Assembly: GCA_005884465.1 (NCBI GenBank)
Contig: VAZH01000134.1
Coordinates: 1 to 14,481, forward strand
Direction: 5' to 3'
Origin: Alphaproteobacteria bacterium
GTDB taxonomy: Bacteria > Pseudomonadota > Alphaproteobacteria > Rhizobiales > Xanthobacteraceae
Length of the DNA stretch: 14,481 nucleotides
Translations under genes and position numbers: made by a program
Notes under the pieces: model-generated
What the model was told of the DNA's origin: nothing
The model's input: only the letters and a program-made list of their open reading frames with translations
The model's database searches: none
Shown: one piece after another, positions 13,940 through 14,481 of the stretch
Layout: the number at the start of each line of letters is the position of its first letter
Position numbering within the stretch: the stretch's first letter is position 1

Positions 13940-14481
13940 TTAGTTCCCCGCCGTTTTTTGTTTGCCGCCTCCCGGGTCCAGTCCGACGGTTCGCCCGGGA
14001 AATCCCGCCGCGTCGAAATAGCGCTGGGCCAGCACCCGCTGATACTTCACGACCGTCTTGAGGCCGTTCGCCGCGGGCTTGGAGACGAACGTTCCGGCGA
14101 CCGCCTTCGGGGTTATTCCGTTCGGCAACGCTTCGGAGATGACCCTGCCGATCAGCCCGCCTTCGTTGGCGGGGTGCAAATCCATCAATAGTGCGATGGT
14201 CATGCCGACGTCGGCATTGCCCACCGGCAATGCATCGATATAGCCCGCCTTGAAGTCCGGGCCGATCGCCGCCATGAAGTTCATGGTATCGGCGCGGCTG
14301 AAACTGCCGTGCATGCCCTGGCCTTGCTGCAAAGTGGTGTCGGCAACGTTTACCGAGCACATCACAGGCCGCGCGCAATCGGTCGAGTAGGAGAGGAAAT
14401 TGATCACGATGGCGGGCCGAGGTGTTCGCGCCATGCCTTGCGTTGAAATTAGTGCCTTGGAACGGAATGACATGGCATCTC
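13940..14481 (-). CDS. Alkaline-phosphatase-superfamily protein, C-terminal part only
   Basis: The frame is open to the right edge, so the start lies outside the window; the ATG at 14473 is internal. About 180 residues remain. The segments CARPVMCSVNVADT, LQQGQGMHGSFSRADT and NFMAAIGPDFK followed by DALPVGNADVGMTIALLMDL are typical of the C-terminal part of alkaline phosphatase / type I phosphodiesterase family proteins (PF01663-type). The His in MHGSFSRAD is the likely metal ligand of the second zinc site. The tail after residue 150 of this fragment is basic and ends in GGGKQKTAGN. The protein is probably exported and hydrolyses phosphate esters, but the nucleophile and first metal site are not visible. 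It converges on the 13322 gene with a 36-base gap. Confidence 0.8.
   Translation of the reverse strand, partial: DAMSFRSKALISTQGMARTPRPAIVINFLSYSTDCARPVMCSVNVADTTLQQGQGMHGSFSRADTMNFMAAIGPDFKAGYIDALPVGNADVGMTIALLMDLHPANEGGLIGRVISEALPNGITPKAVAGTFVSKPAANGLKTVVKYQRVLAQRYFDAAGFPGRTVGLDPGGGKQKTAGN

Noticed and set aside
1..14481. CRISPR array or insertion sequence
   Set aside because: No regularly spaced direct repeats and no transposase or cas-like protein were seen; the only mobile-type sequence is the REPIN-like element.

Overview
The window looks like chromosomal DNA from a Bradyrhizobium-type alphaproteobacterium (Nitrobacteraceae, Hyphomicrobiales). This rests on family content: Tad/Cpa pilus proteins, a DUF2336 protein, several short proteins of a style common in Bradyrhizobium, a two-hairpin intergenic repeat typical of that group, and high-GC coding sequence. 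The species assignment is inference from memory of these families, not a search.

Layout. 1-1237: the 3' end of a cpaE-like pilus ATPase gene runs into the window and faces a TadD-like TPR lipoprotein gene on the minus strand. 1738-3362: a minimal PilZ (c-di-GMP) protein and a DUF2336 helical-repeat protein, both minus. 3527-3751: tRNA-Arg(TCG) with encoded CCA and a clear intrinsic terminator. 3872-5010: a sparse stretch with three short minus-strand genes (a 50-residue helical protein, a two-CxxC zinc-ribbon-like protein and a 68-residue protein with a candidate EcfG-type stress promoter). 5221-6069: two short exported proteins. 6305-6943: an exported ClpP-like (SACT motif) protein whose C-terminus is replaced by readthrough of a REPIN-like element. 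6882-8009: glutathione-dependent formaldehyde dehydrogenase, divergent from an EamA/DMT permease (8112-8984). 9103-9876: an unusual HExxE protein with a basic tail. 10121-12946: a minus-strand run of a lysine-rich histone-like protein, a membrane adenylate cyclase with a CxxCH sensor domain, and a 1-Cys peroxiredoxin. 13322-13903: a hypothetical protein with a C-terminal membrane segment. 13940-14481: the C-terminal part of an alkaline-phosphatase-superfamily protein cut by the window edge.

How it fits together. This is mostly housekeeping and accessory chromosome rather than one operon. Three themes recur: surface/pilus and c-di-GMP functions on the left; redox and detoxification functions (formaldehyde dehydrogenase, peroxiredoxin, CxxCH-linked cyclase); and many short exported or stress-type proteins. 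Two identical CGTGA-N6-TCACA sites, resembling Crp-family operators, occur in the same window as the adenylate cyclase. The least explained pieces are the HExxE protein, the CxxCH-cyclase/peroxiredoxin neighbourhood and the REPIN-extended gene.
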